A stretch of DNA of 36,002 nt from DATMXS01 sp035561355 (GCA_035561355.1 DATMXS010000257.1:1-36002), one strand, 5' to 3'; positions 8,546-17,503 are shown, numbered from the stretch's first letter. Numbers and translations are program-made. Notes: generated by a model from the sequence alone, not told the origin.

Positions 8546-10334
8546 CGCGGAGCACGGGGTAGCGGTCCTTGTCGCGGTCCCGGTAGGGCGAGCGCTCGTA
8601 CAAAAACTGCCGCCGCGCGGCCGGGCTCGCGACGAACTTCTCATCACTCTTCACTCGCGCCTCATACTCCGCCCGCAGCTTCGGATCCGCTTCCAGCATT
8701 CGATGCGCAAGCGGCTCCATCAGGTACGGCTCCGCGTACTCCTTCTGCTCGAAGATCGTGTCGAACAGGCCCCACCGCACGGCCGAATCGGGCCCCTCTG
8801 GCTCGAGAATATGGACCGCGATTCTGGCAGCCCTCTGGTTCATCGGAACCATCACCACCCCTCTTGGCAGCGCAGCCGACTCGCGCTCGACAGTAGTCTT
8901 GAAGGTCAGGCGATGGCGGCTTTCATACGGGCGTTCCGCCCACTTGACGTCCTGAAAGCGCACCGTCTCGACCGTTGCGCGCAGGTCCGTCTTCAGTATC
9001 TCCGTCCGGACTCCGTGGAGGGCAAGCAGGTCCAGCACGGCGATCCACTCGCGGGGCACGGCGTACGCCGCCGGCACGATTGTCTCCAGGGTGGGTGTCA
9101 ACTTCTGATACAGAGGCAGCCGAATCTGTTGCGGGTCTGCCGTGTACACCGGGTAATCACCGCCGGTCACATGGCTCTTCGCGACTCGGGCAAACAATCC
9201 TCGATAGACAAACGGATCGCCTTCCTTCGACGACTCACCAGCGACGAATAGCTTCTCGCCCGCCAGACCGGCCACCGCGCGGTCTGCTTCAAGGCAGGCG
9301 TTACGCAGGCCCTTTGCGTCGCTCACCACGAACTCGATCGCCCGCCGCATCAGGTCGTAGTGTGCCCAAGCCCGTGTCTTGTAACGTTTCAGGCTGTGCG
9401 TTTCGACCAGGATACTCGCTCGATTTTGAGCTGCGGCGTACCCGGTTGAGAATCGAGGCGGCGCACCGCCCGCTTCAAGACCCTTTCGAATGTCCGCGTA
9501 GTCAACGGGCTCCGCGTAGCGTGCCACCACGTGTCCATCCCGCTCCAGTGCCCCCATCACGCCGGTCAAGAGGCGGCGGCTCCATGCCCCGACTGTCGGC
9601 CAGATCTCCTGTTCCGTAGGCACGCCGAGCGTCACGTCATATTGGTAATCCGCGCCGTCGGTCACATGATTGTCGATCAGCAATTCCGGCAGCCACGCCG
9701 TGTACGCCTTGAGGACCGCTCGCATTTCGGGAGCGTCGGCCTTCACGTAATCGCGGTTCAAGTTGATCCGCTGCGCGGTCGTGCGCCATCCCATCTCCGC
9801 CGGCCCGTTCTGGTTCATCCGGTTGTACGGCGAGCGTTTTTCGTGCCCGTCGATATTGAAGACCGGCAGCACCAGAAGGATTGCGTGGTCGAGCCAGCTT
9901 GCGAAGCGCTTATTGATTACGACGTCGCGCAACAGCATCAACGAAGCATCTTTGCCGGCGATCTCCCCGGAGTGAATACCGTTCTGAATGAACACGACCG
10001 GTTTGCCCGTCTTGCGCGCGGCCTCCGGCGTGAACGCGCCATCCTTGGAAACGACGATAAGGATCATGTCGCGTCCTTGCGGCGTCGTCCCGATGGTCTG
10101 GACCCGCACCCACGGCGAGTGCTTCTCGAGTTTCCGCGCGAACTCGACGGATTCCGCGTAGACGCCGGTCTCGCGATATTCGCTTGTCTCTGTGCGCGTC
10201 AGCAGATCCTTCGGCGCAGTACGCGTGCTCTCTTCGAGTGATGCCGCCTTTGTCGCGGCGGGCGGCTCCCACTTCGATTCGGGCGGAGGAGATACCTGCA
10301 ATAGTGCGCAGAAGAGTATGAGGGCGGTTGCCAT
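8529..10334 (-). CDS. Secreted M14 family zinc carboxypeptidase
   Basis: This 601-residue protein begins MATALILFCALLQVS, a short signal peptide. The peptidase_M14 domain covers about 50-340. Zinc ligands are His121 and Glu124 in GIHSGEIAGKDA and His223 in LIDNHVTDGADY; the substrate-contact motif NLNRDYVK lies at 191-198, and the catalytic glutamate is Glu311 in SILVETHSLK. All key residues are present, so the enzyme should be active. A C-terminal region of about 250 residues without a motif I recognise follows, as in the long M14 proteins of Acidobacteria and Bacteroidetes. It should remove C-terminal residues from peptides outside the cytoplasm. It is transcribed divergently from malQ across a gap of only about 30-40 bases. 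Confidence 0.9.
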   Translation of the reverse strand: MATALILFCALLQVSPPPESKWEPPAATKAASLEESTRTAPKDLLTRTETSEYRETGVYAESVEFARKLEKHSPWVRVQTIGTTPQGRDMILIVVSKDGAFTPEAARKTGKPVVFIQNGIHSGEIAGKDASLMLLRDVVINKRFASWLDHAILLVLPVFNIDGHEKRSPYNRMNQNGPAEMGWRTTAQRINLNRDYVKADAPEMRAVLKAYTAWLPELLIDNHVTDGADYQYDVTLGVPTEQEIWPTVGAWSRRLLTGVMGALERDGHVVARYAEPVDYADIRKGLEAGGAPPRFSTGYAAAQNRASILVETHSLKRYKTRAWAHYDLMRRAIEFVVSDAKGLRNACLEADRAVAGLAGEKLFVAGESSKEGDPFVYRGLFARVAKSHVTGGDYPVYTADPQQIRLPLYQKLTPTLETIVPAAYAVPREWIAVLDLLALHGVRTEILKTDLRATVETVRFQDVKWAERPYESRHRLTFKTTVERESAALPRGVVMVPMNQRAARIAVHILEPEGPDSAVRWGLFDTIFEQKEYAEPYLMEPLAHRMLEADPKLRAEYEARVKSDEKFVASPAARRQFLYERSPYRDRDKDRYPVLRVMSLE

Positions 10335-10373
10335 CTGTTCACTCTATCGCGCTGATCCGTTACCTTGAAAGCA

Positions 10374-11885
10374 ATGAGGTTTCCACGCTCGAGCGGTATT
10401 GTCCTTCACCCGACATCACTTCCTGGGAATCATGGCATCGGCGATCTCGGAAACGCCGCGTACCGGTTCGTTGATTGGCTGGCTGCAGCTGGCCAGAAGC
10501 TGTGGCAGGTTCTTCCGCTCGGTTCTACGGGCTACGGCGACTCACCTTACCAGCTCTTCTCCGCGTTTGCCGGCAACCCGCTCCTCATCGATCTCGATGC
10601 GCTGGCCGACGAAGGCTTTCTGGATCCGGCCGCTCTCGCCGCCGCGCCTGCCTTCACTGAAGACGAGGTCGACTTTGGCGCTGTCCTCGCGTGGAAGCTG
10701 CCGTTGTTGCGCGAAGCCTCGGCACTTTTTCTCGCGAGCCCGCGTGAGGATTATGAACAATTCTGTCTTCGCAATGCCGCCTGGCTCGACGATTTCGCGC
10801 TCTTCATGGCATTGAAGGAAGAGCACGGCGGGGTCGCCTGGAACTGCTGGGCGCCGGCATTCGTGCGCCGGGACTTGGGGGCGCTGGAGCAGGCGCGTAC
10901 GCGGCTCCGGGACAACATCGACGTCCACAAATTCGCGCAATACGCCTTCTTTCGGCAATGGATCAGGCTAAAGGATTACGCGCGCGAACGCGGCATCCGC
11001 ATCATGGGCGACCTCCCGATCTACGTCGCTCATGACAGCGCCGACGTATGGGCGAACCCCGAACTCTTTCTGCTGGACGAGAATGGCTCGTGTACATTTG
11101 TCGCGGGCGTCCCGCCGGATTACTTCAGCGCCACCGGGCAGCTCTGGGGCAACCCGATTTATCGCTGGGATGCGCTTAAGGAGCGCGGTTACGGCTGGTG
11201 GATCGAGCGATTCCGCGCCACCCTCGCTCTTGTGGACATGGTTCGTCTCGATCACTTCCGCGGGTTCGAGGCGTACTGGCAGGTGCCGGGCGGCGAAACG
11301 ACTGCCATCAACGGTGAGTGGGTGAAGGGGCCGGGAGCCGCCTTCTTTGCGGCGATCGAATCCGCCATGGGCAAATTGCCGCTCGTGGCGGAGAACCTGG
11401 GCGTCATCACTCCAGAGGTCGAAGAACTGCTCGAGCGATTCGAGTATCCCGGCATGGCGATCCTCCAGTTCGCGTTTGGTACGGACCCCCAGGCGCTCGA
11501 TTTCCGCCCCCACAATTACCCCCGTAACCGCGTCGCCTACTCCGGAACGCATGACAACGAAACCACCGTCGGTTGGTGGACCACAGCGGGCGCGGGCAAC
11601 ACAACGCGAACCGCGGAGGATGTCGCGCGGGAGAGGACCTTCGCCCGGAAGTACTTGAACACCACTGGACATGAGATCAACTGGGTCTTCATCCGAACGC
11701 TGATCGCCTCCGTCGCCGATACCGTGCTGTTCCCGGTACAGGACGTTCTCGGCTTGGGGAACGAAGCCCGCATGAACCTCCCGGGCACGTTCGGCGGAAA
11801 CTGGAGATGGCGCATGCGCAGCGGCGCCCTCCGGCCGGAACACGCGGCCCGTCTGCGCGACTGCTGCGTCACGTATGACCGGTAG
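10374..11885 (+). CDS. malQ: 4-alpha-glucanotransferase (amylomaltase, GH77)
   Basis: The enzyme transfers alpha-1,4-glucan segments between maltodextrins in the cytoplasm, in glycogen or maltodextrin metabolism. From the ATG at 10374 it has 503 residues, the usual bacterial length; a TTG nine bases upstream is a weaker alternative start. Signature segments in order are SSGIVLHPTSLPG, LPIYVAHDSADVWA, VRLDHFRGFEAYW, VAENLGVITPEV and YSGTHDNETT. The catalytic nucleophile is Asp293, the acid/base Glu340 and the transition-state stabiliser Asp394. These positions nearly coincide with those known for Thermus aquaticus amylomaltase, which supports the chosen start. No other glycogen genes are adjacent. 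Confidence 0.96.
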   Translation: MRFPRSSGIVLHPTSLPGNHGIGDLGNAAYRFVDWLAAAGQKLWQVLPLGSTGYGDSPYQLFSAFAGNPLLIDLDALADEGFLDPAALAAAPAFTEDEVDFGAVLAWKLPLLREASALFLASPREDYEQFCLRNAAWLDDFALFMALKEEHGGVAWNCWAPAFVRRDLGALEQARTRLRDNIDVHKFAQYAFFRQWIRLKDYARERGIRIMGDLPIYVAHDSADVWANPELFLLDENGSCTFVAGVPPDYFSATGQLWGNPIYRWDALKERGYGWWIERFRATLALVDMVRLDHFRGFEAYWQVPGGETTAINGEWVKGPGAAFFAAIESAMGKLPLVAENLGVITPEVEELLERFEYPGMAILQFAFGTDPQALDFRPHNYPRNRVAYSGTHDNETTVGWWTTAGAGNTTRTAEDVARERTFARKYLNTTGHEINWVFIRTLIASVADTVLFPVQDVLGLGNEARMNLPGTFGGNWRWRMRSGALRPEHAARLRDCCVTYDR

Positions 11886-11915
11886 CGAGAGCAACGCCGT
11901 ATGTGCCGCTTCTCT

Positions 11916-11939
11916 AACACACACGTGAACACACACGTG
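11916..11939 (+). repeat. Tandem 12-bp repeat, two copies
   Basis: AACACACACGTG occurs twice in direct succession in the 176-base gap between malQ and the phosphatase gene. Each copy ends in the palindrome CACGTG. It could be a paired operator or simple-sequence drift; nothing else in the gap distinguishes these. A small inverted repeat (CTAGC/GCTAG) follows at about 11959-11974. Confidence 0.85.
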
Positions 11940-12061
11940 AACGCCTCGCTCCTAACTGCTAGCCCTAATGCTAGAATACGCGCTTGACGATGCGGACTGA
12001 TCGCGCCGCGGTAATCCACAACTTCATGCACCGCGGCAATCCGTTCGCGTCCTGAATCGCC

Positions 12062-14035
12062 ATGCAGGCCCGCCTCATAGCCTTATACCGCAGGCTGGGA
12101 CGCCTCGAAAGGGTGTTTCTCATCCTGCTGGCGGTTGCTCTCGTCGCGCGGTTTACGATCTCCGGCAGCGGGATTTCCGTACTGCTCTCTCTTGCCGCGT
12201 TCGGCGCCGGCGCGGTGGTGCTTTTCCGGGCCGGGTTCAAGTTGATGCGGCTGGTTATCTGGCGGCTGCGGTACCGCTTGCTGGTCGCCTACCTGTTCAT
12301 CGCTCTGGTGCCTATTGTCCTGATCGTGCTCCTGGTCGGATTCGGCGGAGATATGATTGCCGGCCAGATCGCTACATACCTCGTAACGGCGGAACTGGAC
12401 GCGCGGCGCGAGGCCATGCTCGATCCGGCCCGCGAGCTCGCGGCGATGCCCACGCAAGTGCGGGCCGAGCAGGCCCGCTGGATGGCGCCATACCTGCGCG
12501 AAAAGTTCCCCGGGATGGAGATGGTGATCTCGGGCGACTCGACTTTCCGCTTCCCACGGAACGCCGCACTTCAGCGTCCGCCCGGCTGGGGCGATGCGAG
12601 CGGCTTGGTGCTCAAGGATGGAGCGCTACACCTCTGGGCACACGTCCGCACGCAGACGGCCGACGTCACGATGCTCGCCCCGATCACGCAGGACGCGCTT
12701 TCGGAACTTGTGCCAAACCTCGGGGAACTCTCCCTCATGCGCGCCGGAAGGGAAACGGTTCCAAGTGTTGACGGCGAAGCTCCCAAAACCCGGCTTACAT
12801 TCCGCCGCGGCGCGGTTCCCCGGAGGAGCCGTAACCGTGTGCCCCCTCCGGTAAACCTGCTGGATGCGGAGGTTGTGGCGGCGGCTCCGGTTTCGGTGGC
12901 GATCTGGGAGAACCCAGGCCAAATATCAAGCCAATGGATGTTCCTGAGCACCCGATACTCCGCCGTGCTCGGGACGGTGTTCGGCGGGACAGCTGAGTGG
13001 GCAGAAGGGCTGACGATGTTCATGCAGGCGCTCATAGCTCTGCTGCTCATCGTGGAGTTCGTCTCCGTCTACATCGGGGTTAAGCTGACCCGGAGTATCA
13101 CGTATGCGGTGCACAACCTGTACGAGGGCACGCAACGCGTCCGAGTGGGCGACTTCTCGCATCGCATCGAGGTTCGTGGCACGGACCAGCTCGCTGAACT
13201 GGGTGAGTCGTTCAACCGCATGACGGAGAACCTGGAGCGGCTGGTCGATGTCGCGAAGGAAAAGGAACGGCTTCAGTCCGAGATCGAGATCGCTCGCGAA
13301 GTCCAGAACCAGCTTTTCCCGCGCTCCGTTCCCGTCTCCGACACGCTGGAACTTGCAGCGGTGTGCCGCCCCGCCCGGCTTGTGTCGGGCGATTATTACG
13401 ATTACCTGACGCTGTACGATTCGCGGATTGCATTCGCGATCGGCGATGTCGCCGGAAAAGGGATCTCGGCGGCGCTGCTGATGGCGACTGTGCAATCGAG
13501 CATGCGCGCACAGCTGCGTGCGGGCCGGGAACTCGCCGCCGCCGTCGGCGGGGGGTCCAACGGAGTGTCGCTTTCGGCATCCGTTCTCGTCACCAGGTTG
13601 AACCAGCAGCTCTACGCGTTCACGCCCCCCGAGAAGTTCGCGACGTTTTTCTTCGGGATGTTCGACGAGGGCACCGGCCAGTTGATGTACACCAACGCGG
13701 GCCACCTGCCTCCGATCCTCGTACGCGATGGTGCGGTGACGAGGCTGGAAGTGAACGGCACAGTAGTCGGCGCATTCTCCTTCGCAGAATATGAAGAGAG
13801 CTCGATTTTCCTGAAGCGCGGCGATCTGCTCGTTTGCTTCACGGATGGCATCACTGAACCCGAGAACGATTTCGGGGAGATGTTCGGTGAGGAGCGCCTG
13901 GCCGAGGTGCTCGTCAAGAACGCCGGCCGGCCGTCGGCTGAGATCATCGAGGCTGTGCTTGATTCCGTCCGGGTCTGGACCGGCTCGCCCGAACTCCAGG
14001 ACGACATGACGATTCTGCTCGCGCGACGGGTGTGA
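12062..14035 (+). CDS. Membrane-bound HAMP-SpoIIE (PP2C-type) phosphatase, RsbU-like
   Basis: This 657-residue signalling protein has hydrophobic segments at about 18-33, 38-58 and 73-95, then a likely extracytoplasmic region of about 215 residues. A further membrane segment (MFMQALIALLLIVEFVSVYIG, about 318-338) leads into a HAMP linker with the hallmark VRVGDFSHRIEVRGTDQLAEL at about 360-380. A coiled-coil precedes the SpoIIE domain. Metal-binding motifs of that domain are present: SGDYYDY with Asp444, AIGDVAGKGISAALLMA, YTNAGHLPPIL, FTDGITEPENDFGE and ELQDDMTILLARR. Such proteins dephosphorylate anti-anti-sigma factors in partner-switching pathways in response to an envelope signal. No STAS or RsbW-type partner lies in the window. 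It heads a tight run with nnr and tsaE. Confidence 0.92.
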   Translation: MQARLIALYRRLGRLERVFLILLAVALVARFTISGSGISVLLSLAAFGAGAVVLFRAGFKLMRLVIWRLRYRLLVAYLFIALVPIVLIVLLVGFGGDMIAGQIATYLVTAELDARREAMLDPARELAAMPTQVRAEQARWMAPYLREKFPGMEMVISGDSTFRFPRNAALQRPPGWGDASGLVLKDGALHLWAHVRTQTADVTMLAPITQDALSELVPNLGELSLMRAGRETVPSVDGEAPKTRLTFRRGAVPRRSRNRVPPPVNLLDAEVVAAAPVSVAIWENPGQISSQWMFLSTRYSAVLGTVFGGTAEWAEGLTMFMQALIALLLIVEFVSVYIGVKLTRSITYAVHNLYEGTQRVRVGDFSHRIEVRGTDQLAELGESFNRMTENLERLVDVAKEKERLQSEIEIAREVQNQLFPRSVPVSDTLELAAVCRPARLVSGDYYDYLTLYDSRIAFAIGDVAGKGISAALLMATVQSSMRAQLRAGRELAAAVGGGSNGVSLSASVLVTRLNQQLYAFTPPEKFATFFFGMFDEGTGQLMYTNAGHLPPILVRDGAVTRLEVNGTVVGAFSFAEYEESSIFLKRGDLLVCFTDGITEPENDFGEMFGEERLAEVLVKNAGRPSAEIIEAVLDSVRVWTGSPELQDDMTILLARRV

Positions 14036-14041
14036 GCTGCC

Positions 14042-15592
14042 ATGAAGATCCTGACCGCTTCCCAAATGCGCGAAGTCGACCGCCTCACGACGGAACTCGG
14101 CATCCCGGGGCTTGTGCTGATGGAGAACGCGGGCCATCGTGTGGCCGAGTTTCTCGCCGCGGAATTCGCGCCGGTCTCCGGGCATCGCGTCGTGATTCTT
14201 TGCGGCAAGGGAAACAACGGCGGCGATGGGTTGGTGATCGCGCGCCAGTTGCACACGCGGCTGCACCCTGCCGATCTGCACGTGGCGCTCGCGTGTCCGC
14301 CGGAGGACCTGAAGGGTGACGCGCTCGCGAATTACCGTATGCTTCGCGCTTGCGGTTGCACCGTCGTGCCCGAGATAACGCCGGCGATGCGCATGGCCAC
14401 GGTGATTGTGGACGCAGTGCTTGGCACGGGACTCCGCGGTCCCGCTATCGGGCGAGCCCTGGCTTGGATTCGCGAAATCAACACGGGCTTCCCGCTTGCC
14501 AAAATCGTGGCTGTGGACGTGCCATCAGGGCTGGCAAGCGATTCGGCAGAGAGCCCTGGTGAGACGGTCCGCGCCGATTACACCGTCACGTTCACCGCAC
14601 CCAAGATCGGGCAGGTTATCGGTCCCAACTCCGCGCGCGTGGGGCGGCTGATTGTATCGCCCATCGGCAGCCCTCCCGAGTTGTACGAACAGGACGCCGC
14701 AGTCTTGCTGTCGCTCATCGAGCGGCGTTGGATCGCGCCGCTGCTCGCGCCGCGCGTTCCCTGGTCGCACAAAGGCGACTTCGGGCACGTGCTGGTGATC
14801 GCGGGATCGAAGGGAAAGACAGGCGCGGCTGCGATGAGCGGATTGTCCGCGCTGCGCGGCGGCGCGGGGCTGGTTACGGTCGCGTCGCCGGAATCGGCTC
14901 TAGCTACCATCGCCGCACATGCGGCGGAACTCATGACGGAGCCGCTTCCGGAGACTGCCGCAGGAGCGGTTGCCCTCCGCAGCTTCGATGACGGTCGGCT
15001 TTCGAAGCTTGTGGCCGGCAAGGACGTGATCGCGATCGGTCCGGGTTTGGGAACCAATCCCGAGACAGTGAATGTGGTCCGGCGGGCCGTCGAAGAATTT
15101 CAACAGCCGATGGTGATCGACGCAGACGGGCTGAATGCGCTTGCCGGCACGGATTTCCAGGCCCGCGGCCGCCTGCGCGTGCTGACGCCGCATCCGGGCG
15201 AGATGGCGCGGCTCGCGGGTACGAGCACCGCTGCGATCCAGGACGACCGTGTCGCGGCGGCTCGTAACTTCGCTTGTTCGCGCGGTGTTGTCCTGGTGCT
15301 GAAGGGGTATCGCACGCTCATTGCCTTCCCTGACGGCCGCGTCTGGGTGAACGATACCGGCACGCCCGCGATGGCGACGGGTGGGAGCGGCGATATCCTC
15401 ACGGGTCTTATAGCGGCTTTTTTGGCGCAGTTCCCGGAGACACCCGACCTCGCCGTCAGCGCCGCCGTTCACTTGCACGGTTTGAGCGGCGAACTCGGGG
15501 CGGCCCGGCTCGGCGAAAAGCCGCTCATCGCGACCGATCTCCTGAAGTTTCTGCCAGCAGCAATCGATGCCTGTCTACCACACCGCGACTGA
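14042..15592 (+). CDS. nnr: Bifunctional NAD(P)H-hydrate epimerase / ADP-dependent dehydratase
   Basis: This 516-residue fusion repairs damaged NADH and NADPH. The N-terminal YjeF_N epimerase domain (about 1-215) shows LVLMENAGHRVA, CGKGNNGGDGLVIAR at about 54-68 and VDAVLGTGLRG. The C-terminal ribokinase-like dehydratase domain (about 235-510) shows HKGDFGHVLVIAGSKGKTGA from His243, DADGLNAL, LTPHPGEMARL and the anion-hole motif ATGGSGD with Asp451. The start is 6 bases after the phosphatase stop. The 3' end overlaps tsaE by 26 bases, an arrangement of nnr and tsaE that is common across bacteria. All motifs are intact. Confidence 0.95.
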   Translation: MKILTASQMREVDRLTTELGIPGLVLMENAGHRVAEFLAAEFAPVSGHRVVILCGKGNNGGDGLVIARQLHTRLHPADLHVALACPPEDLKGDALANYRMLRACGCTVVPEITPAMRMATVIVDAVLGTGLRGPAIGRALAWIREINTGFPLAKIVAVDVPSGLASDSAESPGETVRADYTVTFTAPKIGQVIGPNSARVGRLIVSPIGSPPELYEQDAAVLLSLIERRWIAPLLAPRVPWSHKGDFGHVLVIAGSKGKTGAAAMSGLSALRGGAGLVTVASPESALATIAAHAAELMTEPLPETAAGAVALRSFDDGRLSKLVAGKDVIAIGPGLGTNPETVNVVRRAVEEFQQPMVIDADGLNALAGTDFQARGRLRVLTPHPGEMARLAGTSTAAIQDDRVAAARNFACSRGVVLVLKGYRTLIAFPDGRVWVNDTGTPAMATGGSGDILTGLIAAFLAQFPETPDLAVSAAVHLHGLSGELGAARLGEKPLIATDLLKFLPAAIDACLPHRD

Positions 15593-15998
15593 AGACGAGA
15601 CCATCGCCGTCGGGGAGCGAATTGCCCGTGAACTCCCAAGCCACGCCCTTGTCCTGCTCATCGGCAACCTTGGGGCGGGGAAAACCACGATCGCGAAGGG
15701 CATCGTCAACGGCCTCGGTGCGGACGATCCGGACGACGTCTCGAGCCCTACGTTCACGTTGATCCACGAGTACGGCGGTGGACGTGTCTACCACATCGAC
15801 CTCTACCGGCTCGATCACGCTTCCGAGGTGGAGACCCTGGGTTTGGATGAACTGCTGGACCGCGAGGCCGTCACGCTGATCGAATGGGGAGAGCGCTTCC
15901 CTGAACTGTGGCCACCGGACCGCTTCGAGGTTGAGTTGCGGGCCGATGGCGACCACCGTACGATCGAGTTCCGCCTGCCGCAGGCCAATCGCGCCTGA
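15567..15998 (+). CDS. tsaE: tRNA threonylcarbamoyladenosine biosynthesis ATPase TsaE
   Basis: This 143-residue P-loop protein is needed with TsaB and TsaD for forming t6A37 on ANN-decoding tRNAs. The Walker A motif GNLGAGKTT lies at 33-41. Family segments SSPTFTLIHEY, HIDLYRLDH and LIEWGERFPELWP follow in the usual order. The ATG at 15567 lies inside the end of nnr, so the two are probably translationally coupled. Length is within the family range, and no tsaB or tsaD is present nearby. Confidence 0.95.
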   Translation: MPVYHTATEDETIAVGERIARELPSHALVLLIGNLGAGKTTIAKGIVNGLGADDPDDVSSPTFTLIHEYGGGRVYHIDLYRLDHASEVETLGLDELLDREAVTLIEWGERFPELWPPDRFEVELRADGDHRTIEFRLPQANRA

Positions 15999-16124
15999 TT
16001 TCATCAGTTGGCACAACTACTTGTAAAGATTCTTAAGGTTCCTTAAGGCAATTTGCTACTCTAGTAAAGACACCGGTTTGGGGCCGGCATTCAGGGAGCA
16101 GTCTGGGATCGCAAAGGGGATGCT

Positions 16125-16439
16125 ATGAAGAGGGTGTGCGCCTGCGCGGCGCTGGCTGGCGTTTTCATCTGGGCCGCACCAGCCGCCCCGGTGACTGAGG
16201 CCGTAAACCGGCGAGAGTCGGCGACAGTGCAATGGACAGCACCAGCCCCGGCACTCGTCCTCCTCGCAGCCGCTGATCGCGAGAATGCGCCTGTTGGGGC
16301 TCTCGGCAGCGTTTTTCAACCGGTGGCGGGCGCCGGCGAACACGCACGCCGCGCGGACCTGCCTGAGCCCGCCACATTTGCTTTGATCGGTTCTGCCCTG
16401 CTCGCGCTCGGGGTGATTCGCCGCCGCCGGCAAATCTGA
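16125..16439 (+). CDS. Very short PEP-CTERM sorting-domain protein
   Basis: This 104-residue protein begins MKRVCACAALAGVFIWAAPA, a signal peptide, and ends with LPEPATFALIGSALLALGVI followed by RRRRQI. That tail has the three parts of a PEP-CTERM domain: the PEP motif, a hydrophobic helix and an Arg cluster. It directs processing by an exosortase (EpsH/XrtA family) and release to the surface or matrix. Only about 50 residues remain between the two signals, of Ala/Val-rich low-complexity composition, so the mature protein is tiny. A strong Shine-Dalgarno (AAGGGGA) precedes the ATG. No exosortase gene is in the window. It is convergent with the binding lipoprotein across a shared terminator. 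Confidence 0.82.
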   Translation: MKRVCACAALAGVFIWAAPAAPVTEAVNRRESATVQWTAPAPALVLLAAADRENAPVGALGSVFQPVAGAGEHARRADLPEPATFALIGSALLALGVIRRRRQI

Positions 16440-16455
16440 ACCAACGGCAACAAAA

Positions 16456-16485
16456 AAGGCCGGAGGACAGCCTCCGGCCTTCTTC
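16456..16485. terminator. Bidirectional Rho-independent terminator
   Basis: AAGGCCGGAGG (16456-16466) pairs perfectly with CCTCCGGCCTT (16471-16481) around the loop ACAG. On the plus strand TTCTTC-type bases follow; on the minus strand the run of A at 16452-16457 gives a U tract. It lies between the convergent PEP-CTERM and binding-protein genes and can end transcription from both. Confidence 0.88.
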
Positions 16486-16504
16486 ATATAATTCGGGCCT
16501 GCCG

Positions 16505-17503
16505 TTACTGCTGAGTAGTCTGAGCGGCGGCTTCCTTTAGGAACATCGCAACGTTGTTCTTGTCCACCAGGGTGGCCCCGGTATCGACGAAGCTTGGAAC
16601 GGGCGCTTTCACGTCCTGCTTGAAGTTCGCTTGCAGCGACGTGGGCTTGTGGTGGTACAGATCATCGAGCATTTTCAACCCGAAGGCAGCCATCGTGAAC
16701 GGCTTCTGTGCGATCGTGCCGGCAATCACGCCTTTCTCGACCCACTCGAGCGTGCGAGGGTCAACGTCCATCGCCACTACAACCTTTCCCGTCAGCTTGC
16801 TCCGATTCAGCACTTCCGCCACTTCTGGGCAGGCGAGGGCCTCGAGGCAGATGAAGCCGTCCACTTGTGCGGCGCGCTTCGTGGCGATCTCATGGGTTGT
16901 ATCGAAGGCGATGCGCGGATCACCCTTGATGTCCACTATGTCGGCGATCTTGATGCCGGTGCCGCGGAACACCTGCTCGTAACCGTTCAGCCGTTCTTTG
17001 AGGTTGGTTTGTTCGGGCATCGTGAACACAACGACGTTGCCCTTCCCGTTGAGCGCCTTGGCCGCCAGGGCGCCGCCCATCCGACCCGCTTCATAGTTGT
17101 TGGTGCCAATGAAGGTCAGGCGCTTGCTGTTAGGCGCGTCGGAGTCGATTGTGATTACCGGAACGCCTTGCGCAACGGCGGCGTCAATCTCAGGTGTAAT
17201 TACGGCCGCATCGGCCGCGGAGACAAGGATACCGGTGGGCTTCCGGCCGAGGATCTTCCGAAACTCAGCCTTCTCAGCTTGAGGATCGTACGTATCCGGG
17301 CCAACCATCTCATATTTCACCTGTAACTGCCGGCCTGCAGCTTCCAGGCCCGCGTTGGCGGCCTGCCAGTACGGAATCTTCGTATTGGCAGCAACAAGGT
17401 AGTAGACCTCTTGGACATCGTGCCGCGAGCCGCCTCCGCAGCCAGCGAGGGGGAGCACGAGCACAGCGAGAATCGCAGGGTATAGAAAGTCAATTCTGGA
17501 CAT
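16505..17503 (-). CDS. Sugar-type periplasmic binding lipoprotein (RbsB-like)
   Basis: This 332-residue protein is of the Peripla_BP_4 (PF13407) type, the binding component of ribose/xylose-class ABC importers. The lipobox LAGC places the lipidated cysteine at residue 22. Characteristic segments include YYLVAANTKIPYWQAANAGLE, given here as the first strand and helix, then GILVSAADAAVITPEIDAAV, VPVITIDSDAPNSKR and FIGTNNYEAGRMGGALAAKA. The ligand is not evident; ribose, xylose or a related sugar are candidates. No ATPase or permease gene adjoins it, so either the transporter is encoded elsewhere or it serves a sensor. It lies 80 bases downstream of rsmI on the same strand. Confidence 0.88.
   Translation of the reverse strand: MSRIDFLYPAILAVLVLPLAGCGGGSRHDVQEVYYLVAANTKIPYWQAANAGLEAAGRQLQVKYEMVGPDTYDPQAEKAEFRKILGRKPTGILVSAADAAVITPEIDAAVAQGVPVITIDSDAPNSKRLTFIGTNNYEAGRMGGALAAKALNGKGNVVVFTMPEQTNLKERLNGYEQVFRGTGIKIADIVDIKGDPRIAFDTTHEIATKRAAQVDGFICLEALACPEVAEVLNRSKLTGKVVVAMDVDPRTLEWVEKGVIAGTIAQKPFTMAAFGLKMLDDLYHHKPTSLQANFKQDVKAPVPSFVDTGATLVDKNNVAMFLKEAAAQTTQQ

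Noticed and set aside
9531..10241. Long plus-strand reading frame antisense to the M14 peptidase
   Set aside because: It lies wholly within the intact peptidase gene in the opposite strand, as expected for GC-rich DNA, and its product has no recognisable domain.
12926..14281. 451-codon minus-strand frame antisense to the SpoIIE phosphatase and nnr
   Set aside because: It spans two well-supported genes and their junction; the product is His/Arg-rich without motifs, a shadow of codon bias.
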